DNA of 64,000 nucleotides from Balanoglossus misakiensis (Eukaryota; Hemichordata): NCBI GenBank assembly GCA_040954595.2, contig CM082577.2, forward strand, positions 1,674,001-1,738,000. Reading direction: 5' to 3'. Of this stretch, positions 28,601-40,214 are shown piece after piece. The position numbers were made by a program, and so were the translations under genes. A model generated the notes under the pieces. That model had not been told where the DNA came from. It did not search any database and was given only the letters and a program-made list of their open reading frames with translations. Position 1 is the first letter of the stretch. Every line of letters begins with the position of its first letter.

Positions 28601-31600
28601 GAACTGTCCATGTGATCTTGCATACATGATGGTAATTAGACCATAACATTTATGGAGTTCAGATAGAAGGAAAAAACTTGGAAGCAAATTTTAACATTGA
28701 TTATAGATGAACTCACGATGATCTCTTATAGTTATACAGCAAAGAAAATTACATCAGAAATTGAAAACACTGAAAAGTATGCAAGGTTGATGTCAGTGGC
28801 AGTTTGACCAAAGGAATTTGCTTTCAAACTTTCTGTCTGTGGTAATTATTGACTTTATGGCACAGTAACCCACTGTGTATATTTTTTCTGTAAATAATGC
28901 ATGCATCAAACTAGAAAAATAATTTCAAAGTAGAAATGTAATTCCTTACATGGTAAAGGTTGCGGTTTCATTTTATGACTTTTCACTTGGGACACATCAC
29001 TGTCAGGTTACTTCAACCTATATTGGTACTACCAGTATATTTACAATTAAAAGACACAGACCTCTTGATTTTGCACATGTGTACATGTACAGTTGCCTGT
29101 AGGTTTGACAAATTTGATGTGAGAAAGAGGATTATCATGATCTGCTGTTGTTTTTATCTCCAGGGATATCCTATTCTGAAACTGCTGCTCAGGCAACAGT
29201 CGCCATAACTCAGACTTCAGCCCAAACCACAGAAGTACCAGGGGTGTCCACTCAGGCAGACTTGCCGAAACCAGTCAACGACCCTGAGGTGAGTATTACA
29301 CCAGTACCACTTGGAATTCTCCATCTTTGTGCCATGCATTGATTCCTGCAGTACAATTAGAGAATAAAAAACCTCCCCTTTCCCCACCTATTCAAGAACT
29401 TTCATTGACATCTTTTTTTCATTCTCATTCTCATCATAGGCGTATCTTGAGAAATTAAAACACGGTCCGCGACTGAAGTCGGGCCGGCGGATCATCTACG
29501 AGATCACCGTGGTAACTGGATCCAGACTGGGTGCCAGCACCAAAGCCGATGTGCACATCACCATGTATGGCAGCAAGGGCAATTCCGGAAAGATCAAACT
29601 CAAACAAGCCAAAGCGGGAGGCAAACTCAAATTCCAAAAGGGGCAGGTAAGTCAATACTGTGCGCAGGGGCAACCGATCTGTTTTGCAAACATTTCGTGT
29701 GTGTATTGGTTTTCACATTGAGTGGCCCGAAGTGAGTGCATGCCAGCTTCGCTCAAATATTCTGTTATTATGTTTGTGGACTGAAGTGTTTATTTCAAGA
29801 TCTGACTGGAATCAATGACTGGTGTTCTCCATACTCATCCTTCCATTTTATTTTGTTCACAGACTGATGTCTTTAAGGTTGATACGTACCACGTTGGTAA
29901 ATTGGAATGTGTAGAAATTGGACATGATCGAAAGGAACTAGGTATGTCACCTCTCGAAAACACACTTTCATTTTCACCTCTGAACACAGTGGGCTAATCA
30001 CATGAACTGCTATATTACAAAGAGGATCAGATAGTTTTCTGCTAGTTTGCTAATGGCCCACAATGCAGACTCGTACAAAAATACCAGCCTGGGGGTGAAA
30101 GTTCACACGAGGTTCATCAGGCAAGCAGCCAGTATGCACCCATATAATGATATACTGATGATAATGCTGACAATCTGCAACATTCGCCTTCAATATGTAC
30201 GTGTCTTTGTTGCACAGGAATGGGCTGGTTCTTGGAGAAAGTTCTCATCTGCGAAGATCAGGAGAAAGCGTCGTACGAGTTCAAGTGTAATCGGTGGCTG
30301 TCGGCCATGGACGATGACAGCAGAACCATTCGAGTTTTACCACTAACGGATATTGAATATGGTAAGTAGTCTTTAAGAGATTTTGATGCGAGACCATCTT
30401 CAAACAATGCATATGGATCGAGCCATGGAGGTGAAAAGGTCAAACTACATGCGTGCATAAAGTTGTCCATTGATAATTATGCTGCCCAGCTGTGCATTGA
30501 ATTCTGCTCCTATCTCAGTGTGCAAAGAGAAAGATTAAAATTTCATGCCAGTGCACTTGTAATTTGCTTGTTTTGTTTCAGCTTCCTCCAGTGATTCTGA
30601 CACAGAGACCGAGACGCAGACAGAACCGGAAAGCTATGTTGAAAAGAGCGTGGCGAGCACCCACTACAGCCAGCCTTCCGACACCGACGGCAACATCAGC
30701 GAGACCACAGCCACTAACACACAGGTGAACACCAGCAGCAGCAGCGAGTCAGACAGCGACGACTCGGCCAGCGTCCGGGTGGTGAGGGTGAAGCGAAAAG
30801 ACGCCCTTCCCAGCACCACTACGGCTACGACCGCCACGTCTGCCTCCAGCAGTTCGGGATCGTCTGACTCCGAATCGGAAACGGAGTCGGAGTCCTCTTC
30901 CGGGTCGGAGACGGAGACACAGACGGACACGGCCACGGAGACGGACCGCGACGACCGGAAGGCGTCGCGAATCAAGAAGCAGTCGGGAAACGGGCAAGCA
31001 CCCCCAAGGGAAGGCGTTAAGACCTTGGGGGTGCAGAGGGACGAAGGAGACCAAGACGCCAAGGATAAGAGTGATTCAGATTCCGACACGAGCAGAAGGA
31101 AATCTGCAGACCAGAAGCAGCAGAGTTTGCCAACGATTGAAGAGAAAGACAAGGAAAGTAGAACTTCCCTGTCGTCAGCATCATCATCATCAGCATCTTC
31201 TGCATCATCATCTTCATCGTCGAGTGAATCTGAATCTGAATCCGAATCCAAGGGGGACCGCAAAAGAAGCAAGAGAAGATCAAGCAGCGGCTCAGAGACT
31301 GGAGACAGGAGAAAATCGGAATCTAGCAGCGGATCGGAAAGCGAGAGATCAAAATCCGGGAGGGAGTCTCGGAGCGGAAGCGAATCGGAAGTAGGACGAG
31401 ACAAGCGGGAGACGTCAAGCAGAGAATCGGAGAGAGAGAAGCCAAAGGAAGACGTTGAGCCAGAGAAGAGAATTTCAAGCACAGGGTCGGAGAGCGAGGG
31501 TGCCAAAGCCCAAAGTGGCTCGCAGTCGGAGAGCACGGGAAAGGAGAAGTCTGGAAGCGGATCAGACAGCGGATCCGTGAAAGACGACAGGGGCGCGAGT

Positions 31601-34597
31601 AGATCCGACAGCGAGTCCCACACGGACAGCGAGTCAGACAGCGACACCACCAGCGGAAGTTACAGCAGCAGCAGCAGCGACAGTCGCAGCAGATCTGGCA
31701 GCAGTAGCAGCAGCAGTGGCAGCGACTCAGAAATTGAGGCAGCCAGGGAAAAGCGCACAGATCTGAAACCAGAGGATATACCTCCCAGACCATCGACGCC
31801 CACCCCACCACCCTCTTCATCATCTGTTACCTCAGAAACTAAAGAACAGGGGGATGTCTTCATGGAGGGATTCAAGGTAAAATATTATCTAATCATTTTG
31901 ATTCAAAGTCTACTCGCATTCTCCTTCTCATCTAATCAGACTGCAAAGAACCTTATTTCAACACATTCAGATTCCTGTTCAATGAGGCCAATTGCTTGTA
32001 TCAGTTTATATCAGTACAGTGAGTTTTGTATGTAAACCAACTGAGAGTTGAGCTATTGGTCACCCTTCAGTGCATGAATATGTTTTGATTCTAGGCTGGA
32101 ATGAAAGCCCAGGAGGAGTCGACAAGCAAGTCACCACCACCAGAGACAGAGAAGGAGAAAGATGAAGAGGATAGAAAAATCCGCCACGGTCCAGCGATTC
32201 ACCAAGCCACCAAGAACGGCGACCTGGAGAGGGTGAAGGCATTGGTGGCCAGGGACAAAGCACATGTCAAGTGAGTTGTTTGTCCCACATACTGTCGAAA
32301 ATCAGGATGAGACAGAGAGTAATTAGGCATGCATTAAAGGGACATTGTTCTATGTGTCTGTCCCACACAGTTCACTTCAGTGGTGATGAAATAGTTTTAA
32401 GGAAACATGTCTTTTTCCCCCACAGTGAACCTGATGAAGTTGGGCGTACACCTCTGCACATAGCGGCTGAGAACAACCAGCTGGACATCCTGAAGTGGCT
32501 GCCATTGAATGGAGCAGACATCAACCAAGAAACGAGAACCGGCTACAAGAGTATGCACATGGCAGCGCTCAGTGGACATGTCAGGTGCATGAATGCACTG
32601 TCTGTCATGGGAGCCTCGGTGAAGACCAAGACCTTTGATAACCAGACGCCTTTACATCTGGCAGCAATGAGGTTTGTATATCTTTACTGATGCATTAGAA
32701 AGAAATTTGAGTTGGAGGTAGAGTGATGTTGCTGTGATCATAATGTAATTTGCAGGAGTTTGCTTTCAGATGTAGTGAAAGCTTTATAATAGCTGTATTG
32801 TGATCACAACCACTGTCATGTGGCCAGAGGAAGAAAATGATACAGTAGAACAGAGGCAACTCAATCTAGTAATCATGTACATGTACATGCACAGAGAAGT
32901 TTTTCGGTATTCGTCATGGCACTTAGGGCAATGTGCGACCACCACACACCAGCAGAAGAGTTCTGATCACTATTGACTTATGATTTAATTTCAGCGGTCA
33001 CCTGGAGTCAGCCAAGTGGTTGGTTGCCAACCGAGCACCACTGGACGACATCGACAACATGGGCCGAACTCCACTGGATCTGGCCGAGGAGTATAACCAC
33101 GAAAAAGTCCTCAGTTTCTTGAAAGCGTGTGAGGCTGATTTGAAGCGTGAAGACAGTGGCATAGCACAGTTGAGGTCACCCAGAAAACCAGAGTAAGTCC
33201 CAACTTTGTCATTATCATTCAGTGAGTGATTTGCACATAACAGAGGTCATCTGTAACTCATAGAATAATGGTAACATTGACAATTTTTTCTCTTGATTGT
33301 ATTGACCACACAGTGATCAACCACAGAATCAATTCAGTGATCTGACGGCTGCAAGACAAACAACATCAGACTCTGCTGGCAGCTGGACTGATGACAAAGA
33401 TGTGAGTATACATTTCTCAGAAGTGATGTTTTCATTAGAACAGGAGGCCATATGATCAGATAAGCCAAATATGATATGCCTTAAATAATCAGTGAATGCT
33501 GGACTTTTAAATTGTAGTGAAACCTTCCATGTCCAGTCTTAATTTTAGCAGTAGTAGTTTTGTCCTATTAGTGTGTGTGTATGTGTGTGTATGCTGTATC
33601 CAAATAGTTTATGTAACCTATTGATGATTTTTTTATCACAGACTTCAGACAAAGAACTCAGAGGAAGAAGAGACAGCAGGAGCAGCACAGGAACCGGCAG
33701 CTCCAGCAGCTCTGGTTCCGGAAGTGAGACCGAGGGAAGCCGGAGTCGCAGCACGAGTCCCACTGGAGATGACCGGAGAGGCACCGGCACTGGGACCGGA
33801 TCCGGCAGTGAGAGCCAGACCATCACCGGCACATACAGTGGAACCGACACCGGCACCGTCACCCGGTCTGAATCGGAGACCGACATCAAGAAGCAGCTGC
33901 CCGAGAAGATGCAGGAGAAGGAAGAGCAAGCGATAAAGGCAAATTGACATTCTCATTGCAAGTAGCCCCCTTATATAGTTCTATTGTGTGGAGTCGATTT
34001 TTCGGTTTGAACTGCTGTGGCCAAATCTGTGGCGTTTCCGTGACAAAACCATAAAAATCCCACAAGGTGTACCCTCCACACAATTAATTGATTGAATACA
34101 TAGTATTCAGACAATTATTTCATTCAACACATGACTAATAATGGTTTGATGCCGTTGTAGTTTATCATAATATCATGAGCCATGCATATGCACCCCTTAT
34201 CTTTGACATGTCACCATTTTGGAGTAAAACGCAGCCATTTATGAGCAAGAATGCATCAACTCATGGGTCACATCGACGAAATAAGTGCTCACTTTGATAA
34301 TACTCACTCTACTGTTGTCAGTGTAAGGCTGTCCACGCTAATTCATCACCCCCCCCCCCCAAATGGACCAGCTAAAGCTCAACCACTCCCCTCCCAACAC
34401 ACACACACACACACCCAAGATAAATTAAATAATTTCTACAAGTAGACACCACGTCTAATTGACAATCCACATTTTGTTTTTCGTTTCAGGAAAGACAGCA
34501 GTCGTACAAAGAGCACCATGCCAAAATGCAAGAGACTGGAACCAGCTTCCTGGATGCAATACGCATGGACTACGATGATAATGCACAACAGCAGTAG
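22662..34597 (+). CDS. large PLAT + Ser/Glu-rich + ankyrin repeat protein, 20 coding exons
   Basis: Coding exons in consistent phase: 22672-22752 (ATG 22672, exon from 22662), 25757-25890, 26231-26270, 26384-26496, 26836-26953, 27190-27258, 27431-27718, 27854-27999, 28377-28576, 29164-29288, 29440-29646, 29863-29941, 30218-30361, 30582-31876, 32095-32270, 32426-32671, 32995-33192, 33314-33401, 33642-33938, 34490-34597; about 1383 residues. Order: an N-terminal YDGLHDRSLKHYF segment (the Y..L.D..L..YF spacing recalls the start of ERICH3, a ciliary protein; weak), basic Arg/Pro-rich linkers, a PLAT domain (about 456-575), a low-complexity Ser/Glu/Asp stretch (about 583-1000), about five ankyrin repeats (about 1044-1220) and a Ser/Thr/Gly-rich tail. 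No signal peptide or membrane segment is seen, so it is probably cytoplasmic. The combination is not one I can name. A further upstream coding exon is possible because the ATG follows an acceptor by only 10 bases. Confidence 0.85.
22958..23020. repeat. 63-base near-perfect palindrome
   Basis: 31-base arms around a single central A (22989) match without mismatch; the left arm begins TAATCTGACTGTTTCAG. It lies in the first intron of the PLAT/ankyrin gene, with no obvious flanking target-site duplication. Confidence 0.95.
25942..25964. repeat. 23-base palindrome
   Basis: GTGAATGTACA, one central T, then the exact reverse complement. It starts 51 bases after the donor of the exon ending at 25890. 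Confidence 0.85.
29440..30361 (+). other. exons encoding the PLAT/LH2 domain
   Basis: Three exons (29440-29646, 29863-29941, 30218-30361) encode a complete PLAT beta-sandwich. YEITVVTGS, then ADVHITMYG, then FQKGQTDVF, then GKLECVEIGHD, then GMGWFLEKV, and finally CNRWLS follow the order seen in the LOXHD1 type of PLAT domain. This family binds membranes or protein partners; LOXHD1 itself acts at hair-cell stereocilia. No lipoxygenase catalytic domain follows. Confidence 0.9.
30582..31876 (+). other. giant low-complexity exon (Ser/Glu/Asp-rich)
   Basis: A single 1295-base exon encodes about 431 residues dominated by Ser, Glu, Asp, Lys, Arg and Thr, with runs of SSSS, SESESES, TETETQ and SDSDS. 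The many SxxE/D sites suit casein kinase 2. Triplet-like runs of AGC, TCA and GAG make length variation likely. It is expected to be intrinsically disordered and highly charged, linking the PLAT and ankyrin domains. The exon also produces long open frames on the opposite strand, which are composition artefacts. Confidence 0.85.
32095..33192 (+). other. exons encoding the ankyrin repeats
   Basis: Exons 32095-32270, 32426-32671 and 32995-33192 give about five ankyrin units. Recognisable pieces: AIHQATKNGDLERVKALV; GRTPLHIAAENNQLDILKWL; GYKSMHMAALSGHVRCM; QTPLHLAAMSGHLESAKWL; GRTPLDLAEEYNHEKVLSFL. Intron positions fall inside repeats at phase 2. Role: protein-protein interaction. Confidence 0.92.
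33939..34489 (+). other. probable GC-AG intron
   Basis: The exon ending at 33938 (ATAAAG) is followed by GCAAAT rather than GT, and the next exon begins after TTTCAG at 34490. Joining them keeps phase 0 and adds 35 residues ending QQQ-stop. Without splicing, translation stops two codons later (TGA 33945-33947). GC-AG introns are a known minor class with a strong AG/GCAAG-like donor. Confidence 0.65.
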
Positions 34598-36600
34598 TAG
34601 TCTCGACATCTTGACAGAGAAATAACACGAACTACACAATGCCACATTTACCTTTATATATTTTAACAATTTTTAGACATTTTTCGTACTGGTAAGTCTA
34701 TCAAAAGAAGAAAAAAAAACTTCACACAGTGTAGAGTCTTTCCTAACTGTGCCAAAAAAAGCTCACCTGTAGAACAGTACAAAAGGCGTACATCTTTCTG
34801 CTTTTTTTAAAAAGTATCTACAACAATTGTGATCATGAAAATATATATATCAGAAATCTCTCTTAGAATTTTATGAAATACCTAATATCAGACTGATACG
34901 AAAAATCAGTCCAGTATCATGATATTTTATTTTCGTATTTATCGAACTCACAGCTGATCTTGGTTTAAGGAAAAACACACACAAATTCCTATGAAAACAA
35001 ATTTCGATATGTGCAAATATTTTCTCACTTGCAGTGTTTCTTGTGTGTGTTATTTGCGTGTTAAAGGAAGACCCTCTTCTGCCATCCTATGATCAAAATA
35101 TATATTTTTTAAACGAGGAAAATATCGAGATAGAATTAAATGCATCAGTTCATAATAAATGTGGGAGAATGCAAAAATGCATGTTTTAAAAAAAAAAATT
35201 ATCATAATCAAGCATTCTACTGGTGGATGGTGACAGAAAAAAAATCCATAATCTAGAAATCAATTCTGTATTTACAGTAAATTGCATTTTTCATGAAAGA
35301 TGCTTCTGTCAAATTGGGCAAGTTTGTAGCCTGTGTACCAGGTCTTCTGATTTTATGAGATATCACTTTCAGGATTTTCTGTGTATTTTCAAGGTAAACA
35401 ACCTATATGTTTAACAGGTACATTGTTCTACAGACTGTTCAGTTTTTGAAAATCTCAAGTGAAATAGAACATTTTTCTCTATTATGCTAAAGGAATACCT
35501 GAAATACTGCAGGTATGGCCTATCACAAACACTTACAGGCAGGCTTCTATTCTCTCTGTTTGCTTTATTGAAGTTAAGGAATTTTTCACATGATGCAAAA
35601 CATGGTTTTAAGTGTAATAAATGGTGTAAATGCAATATAATCTTTTTTATCTGACTAAGTACAAAATGATGCCACAGATTTTGAAATATCAACACTCTTG
35701 ACCCTCACAGCACCATGTTTTTATAACGACTCTGGTATTCAATGCAAAATGCCAGCCAATGTTATATGGATCACACACAGCAGCAGTTTATAAACAGATT
35801 ATTGCATAGGTCCAAAATGAATGCAGTTTCAAATACTTGTACAGAAGTACCCAGGTTTTATTTGTTATGTGGTATAGTGCCATCAGATGCAGTGTTCCTG
35901 AACTCTTGGATGCTCTGATGTCACATCGCAGTTTTGTCCACAGTGCATTTTGTCAGTATTATAATTCCGTGTCTGTATTGCTGCATAATATTACTAGTAC
36001 ATTCCTTGCACATCCTACGAAATAATAATTTACTGCTCTGTAAAAGTACAAACATTCCATCCAGAAAGTAAAACAGGTGCCTGGAATAATTTCCACAGTC
36101 CAAACCCAATTCCAATGTTAATGTCATCCAAAACTAGTCAATTATTATTAAAGTCTTCCCAGTAATATCATTGACCTTAATGACTTTAAAATAAGACTTA
36201 GTTATTGTAAAATATGATTTTCTTATTGGCATCACTGAAAATAAATTTGGTTGATTTGTAATTTTTTTCTGTAAATTCCGAGGTTTTGATACTGTTTAAA
36301 ATTGGTACCAGTTGCTTCATCCTTCTGTTAACAATTATGAAAAAGTACTTGTATATGGAATATTGTGTATTTTGTGGTTTATTTTCTGTATATGTTGCTA
36401 TTTTTACATGTTCTTGATTTGTATAAACTATTCACTGTACATTAAAGGTAGACATTTTTCTAGAAAGTTAAATTCAGTGTCACGTTTACTTTTATGTGTG
36501 TGTGTGTGTGTCTGTTTGCCTGTATATCATCATGGGAAACGTCATAGAATAAAATTTCATCTGACTATACTTTCCATATGTTTTATATGTGCTTAAGTGC
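34598..36600 (+). other. 3' untranslated region of the PLAT/ankyrin gene (inferred extent)
   Basis: AT-rich sequence without coding signs. Several AATAAA-type hexamers occur, for example near 35155 and 36547, so alternative poly(A) sites are possible. Minor ORFs here lack support. Confidence 0.4.
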
Positions 36601-36639
36601 CAACTATGAAAGTGTGCGCAAAATTGCTAACTTGCATAA

Positions 36640-37033
36640 GTCAATATGGCGCCATCTACGGTAGGATGACGAATATCGGTGCCCATTATGCATGTGATAG
36701 AAAAATTGTACGCATTATTTGTTGCTCTCTGAATGTGGACTCTGAAAGTCGAACATAAAACTGTGCGCATGCAAACTAGATGAAGATTATGATAATCCAA
36801 AATGTCGTCGGGAAATGCATCGAATGTGAAGTGACGTCGACACATGAGGATATCCCTTTGACGTCACGATGCGCAATAGACTTTGCGCAATTATCTCGCC
36901 ATTTTGGGATTCCCTCGTCGGCGTCTGGGTTGACATGTGACTCGTGCGATCGTGTATACTGTCTTTCCTTTTCTCAAGGGAAGATGTTACCATAAGCGCA
37001 TCGTTTGAATCGCAACAAAGAACCACAGACACG
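36640..37033 (+). promoter_or_regulatory. TEFM promoter region with NRF1-, CRE- and YY1-like sites
   Basis: Within 400 bases upstream of the TEFM ATG lie an NRF1-like TGCGCATGC (36764-36772), a CRE-like TGACGTCG (36832-36839), a perfect CRE TGACGTCA (36859-36866) and a YY1-like CGCCATTTTG (36897-36906), with a further ATGGCGCCAT near 36647. NRF1, CREB and YY1 are known regulators of nuclear genes for mitochondrial functions. Occupancy is inferred. Confidence 0.5.
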
Positions 37034-39000
37034 ATGATCCGAAGTGTGCTCAGACGAGGTGCCGACAAGGTAACACTACCATGTACTTCGATACGTTCGT
37101 GTATGCCAAGAATGTAGTCAAGTTCTCATATTCAGTCACATTGAATAACACAAATAACATTGCAAGGAATATCATAAACAATGTGTCAAACACAGTCCTT
37201 CCACCTCTATGATCACAATCAGTACTAACAATTTATCTGAACCTTGCATGCCACATGTAGTTTCACAATTCATTATTGTTTTAAATACCAGAACATGTGG
37301 TAAATTTTGCAGATAGAAAGAGTACATGATGATTGATCTACAGAAAGAGATTGATGTGTGTGTTTGTTTGATATACTGTTATGCATTTCAATCTATATTC
37401 ACATCACACTGTGTTCGTGTTTATTTGAAATTAAAGGTGGTTTGCAGATTACAGTTCCTGGCATTGCAGTCAACCAGATTTTTATCCTCGGAAACACCCA
37501 CACCAAATGCTGATGAACTTGACCTACAAAAGAAAGCTGTCACAGGAGAGTCCAAAGAACAAAAACTCAGAAGAGCCAAGGCAGACAAAATTCTCTCAAC
37601 TCTGTACAATGAGAGTGAGAGAAAACTCATACTAGACAGATTCAATCATGACAGCGAAGATGAACTTTGCAAAATTAAATATCTGAGGATCAAGACTGCA
37701 AAAACAATTATAGAGCACAGAAGGGAACACGGCTCATTTGATGATGTCATGGGCTTGATCAGCATTCCGGGCATCGGAGAGAAGATGTTGCAGTTATTCT
37801 GTGCCGACATCGTCAGGGAGAAGAAGGAACCGTCGACAAGACCGATCAAAGTCAACAACAAACAGCACTTCTTTGCAATGAAACCGGATTTGTCAAAAGA
37901 AAGACTTGAGGTGAGGGTTTTCACTGTGATTTTAGAGTCCAAATGCTGGTCTGCTGATCTCTATTGATTCCACAACATGCAGAAATGGAATATTAGTTTA
38001 GTTTCAGGTGTTGACATGGAAGACAGGCCTCAACCAGAGCATTTAGCACAGCACAAAAAATCCCAAAATCTGAGAAGGATCCATATGTGTGACTATAGTA
38101 CCTGCAGGCAATAATTGCCACATATGAACTAACCACTGCATCACCCATGTAACATGTAGTGTGGTGCCCCTCCACAATGTTGGATGTCTCTTTTATTGCA
38201 GTCCCTACAGAGTGTGGTTTCCATCGACTTGGCATTCAAGACTATTGCGTGGATTCACGTGGACAGAAACATGGAGGTCTGTGACTGGAGGCACCATCGG
38301 GTGGACGTCATGGAGCGACGATACGATCCAATCAGCTACGTTGAAAACGTGAGTGATATTTGCAATTACCCTCGGTAAACACAATGGAGATGAAGTTTTC
38401 ACTGAATCAGATTTACAAGTTTCGAACATGTGTTGGAGAACATTTCATGAGCTCCCATTTCATGCATGTAATTGAAAAACAGTTTCACTAAGATTCATTC
38501 TTACACCAGTCAGCTGAATGATGAAACCAAGCCCAGAGGAATATATTAACATGTGCATCATTCTATTCCAGGTGTCGTCCGTGGTTGAAGCGATGCCACT
38601 GGCCGACGTCTACCTCATGGAGTACATCACATTCCGGAAGAAAAACCTGAATCTGCTGCCGGCCATGCTGCACATACGGACACTAGAGGGCGTCCTCTAC
38701 GGCATGCTCAACCGACACTTCCCGGACACCCACGACCACAAAGTCGTCACTGTGGGCCGCATGACCGTCGGCAGACATTTCGATCTGATTGTCGGTAACA
38801 ACAGGAAGAGTGGGCAGAATGTTGCCACGAATTTGGTAGAAATGGCTGCAACTCATCGCAAACCAAGGGTGATCATACCCCCTCCCCTGATCAAGATGTT
38901 CTTGTCGAGTAGCCAGCTGGACAAGGAATGCCTAAGTAACTGTCTCTTGCAGGCTGTTGCCTTCTATGAGCTTGCGATCAATAATGGTAAAGAGCAGTGA
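37034..39000 (+). CDS. TEFM: mitochondrial transcription elongation factor TEFM, four exons
   Basis: Exons 37034-37069, 37470-37910, 38202-38348 and 38572-39000 are all phase 0 and give 350 residues (human TEFM is about 360). The start MIRSVLRRGADK plus STRFLSS is an arginine-rich, acid-poor mitochondrial presequence. Residues about 43-122 form the helix-hairpin-helix part, with SFDDVMGLISIPGIGEKM (101-118) as the clearest hairpin. Residues about 160-350 form the RuvC/resolvase-like fold that begins SVVSIDLAFKTIAW. TEFM binds mitochondrial RNA polymerase and makes it processive on mtDNA, also influencing the switch from replication priming to transcription. AATAAA at 39079-39084. The COX19 gene converges from the right with 414 bases between stop codons. 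Confidence 0.92.
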
Positions 39001-39078
39001 ACTGTATTTACAATGATTTATGAAAAGCCACTGGTTCATTTTGTACAGAATGTAAGAAACAATACTTTTTTAAAAACA

Positions 39079-39084
39079 AATAAA
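39079..39084 (+). terminator. TEFM poly(A) signal
   Basis: AATAAA, 79 bases after the TEFM stop. Confidence 0.7.
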
Positions 39085-39146
39085 AGTAATCGTGACAATT
39101 ACTTGGCGTGTTCATTCCTTCTTGAAAGCTGCCGTGAACTTGTGGT

Positions 39147-39152
39147 TTTATT
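39147..39152 (-). terminator. COX19 poly(A) signal (probable)
   Basis: AATAAA on the minus strand, about 260 bases beyond the COX19 stop. It lies only about 60 bases from the TEFM signal, so the two transcripts end very close or overlap. Confidence 0.5.
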
Positions 39153-39197
39153 TAAACCACAATCAGTGTTTCATTCAGGATGGTATCAACAGGGGGG

Positions 39198-39265
39198 GAT
39201 ATGTCCCCTTTGCCAGAATATTTGGGGGGGGGGGATTCCACTTTGGCAAGGGGACCTGTAATATC
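39198..39265. repeat. foldback with poly-G loop in the TEFM/COX19 3' region
   Basis: GATAT-GTCCCCTTTGCCA is mirrored by TGGCAAGGGGAC-ATATC across a G-rich loop (39224-39234); one base differs in length in the core arm. Probably a small mobile-element remnant. Confidence 0.5.
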
Positions 39266-39414
39266 TCCAACATGCGAATGACCTTATTTAAAGGGGCACT
39301 GGTCCCCTCTTGACAAATTACTATGGGGGTGACAACGGGGTGAATCCCCCATCCCTCTGTCTAGAAGAAACACATCACAATATATTGCTGCATCTATCGC
39401 CACGTTCATCACCA

Positions 39415-40214
39415 TCATGAGTCTTTCACACCAGTTTTGTCTTCCAAGTCACTGTAGCCCAGCTTACTGAGAGATTCCTTTGCCATCAGCTCCCTGTGAA
39501 CAGAATTTCTGAAAATGTCACAAGAAATTCAACATCATGGCTCATATTTAAAGAGGAAAAAACTGCTACCTTTTTTGAACCAACCTCAGAAGGAAACATG
39601 TAAATGGACATCATACATCACCAGGGGACGGGGTCAGTGCAAAACAGTGCCTTGTAATAAAGGAATGAGGGAAATGGGTATGTGCACCTGAGGTTATATG
39701 CATTGCTGCTGCAGAAAATGTCACAGAGGGAATATCAGTGTACACTGTATACTGACCTATCCATTCGACATTGAAGGTAATTTTTGGCCTCTTCTCTGCA
39801 TTTTCCATTGTCTGATCTATTCTTCCGAAGACATGTCATGTAGACATCCATGAACTCTTTACACTCTCCTGAGAAAAGGTAAGAATATCACATTATCACC
39901 CAGCTTTGCCCTAAGACACACAGCGAAAACCTGGGGGCCGAATAGTGTTTGGAATTTATTGCAGAGCGCAAGTCCCCTACCCTGAATAACACTGGATAGT
40001 GTACTGGATTCACTAATTGTACCAGGACGGGTTAGCCAAGCCGTGCGGACCGAACGATGGATGGATATTAAGTGTTACCTACGAGGCGTTATTTCCGTAA
40101 ATCATACTAAATAAATCAGTAAATGGAAAACCTACCTTCGTGATCGATGGGGAAACTTCCCTTTGCTGGAGCTCTGGGATTAAAGCTTTTCTGACCAAAG
40201 GTCGTTGCAGACAT
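39415..40214 (-). CDS. COX19: cytochrome c oxidase assembly factor COX19, three exons
   Basis: Minus-strand exons 40214-40136, 39868-39757 and 39493-39415 join in phase to 89 residues (human COX19 is about 90). The start MSATTFGQKSF, then KGSFPIDHEGECKEF, is the family's N-terminal signature. Two CX9C pairs follow: Cys-KEFMDVYMT-Cys and Cys-REEAKNYLQ-Cys. Twin CX9C proteins are oxidised by the MIA40 pathway in the intermembrane space; COX19 helps deliver copper to cytochrome oxidase, in yeast and mammals with COX11 and SCO proteins. The exon junctions are GTAGG, GTCAGT and matching CAG acceptors. An in-frame upstream ATG (40310) would add 32 residues unlike the family, so 40214 is preferred. 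It shares an upstream region with the gene at 40532 and converges with TEFM. Confidence 0.92.

Noticed and set aside
30664-31650. 328-codon antisense frame over the Ser/Glu-rich exon
   Set aside because: Low-complexity Ser/Leu/Asp composition produced by reverse-complementing repetitive AGC/GAG triplets; no splice or start context.
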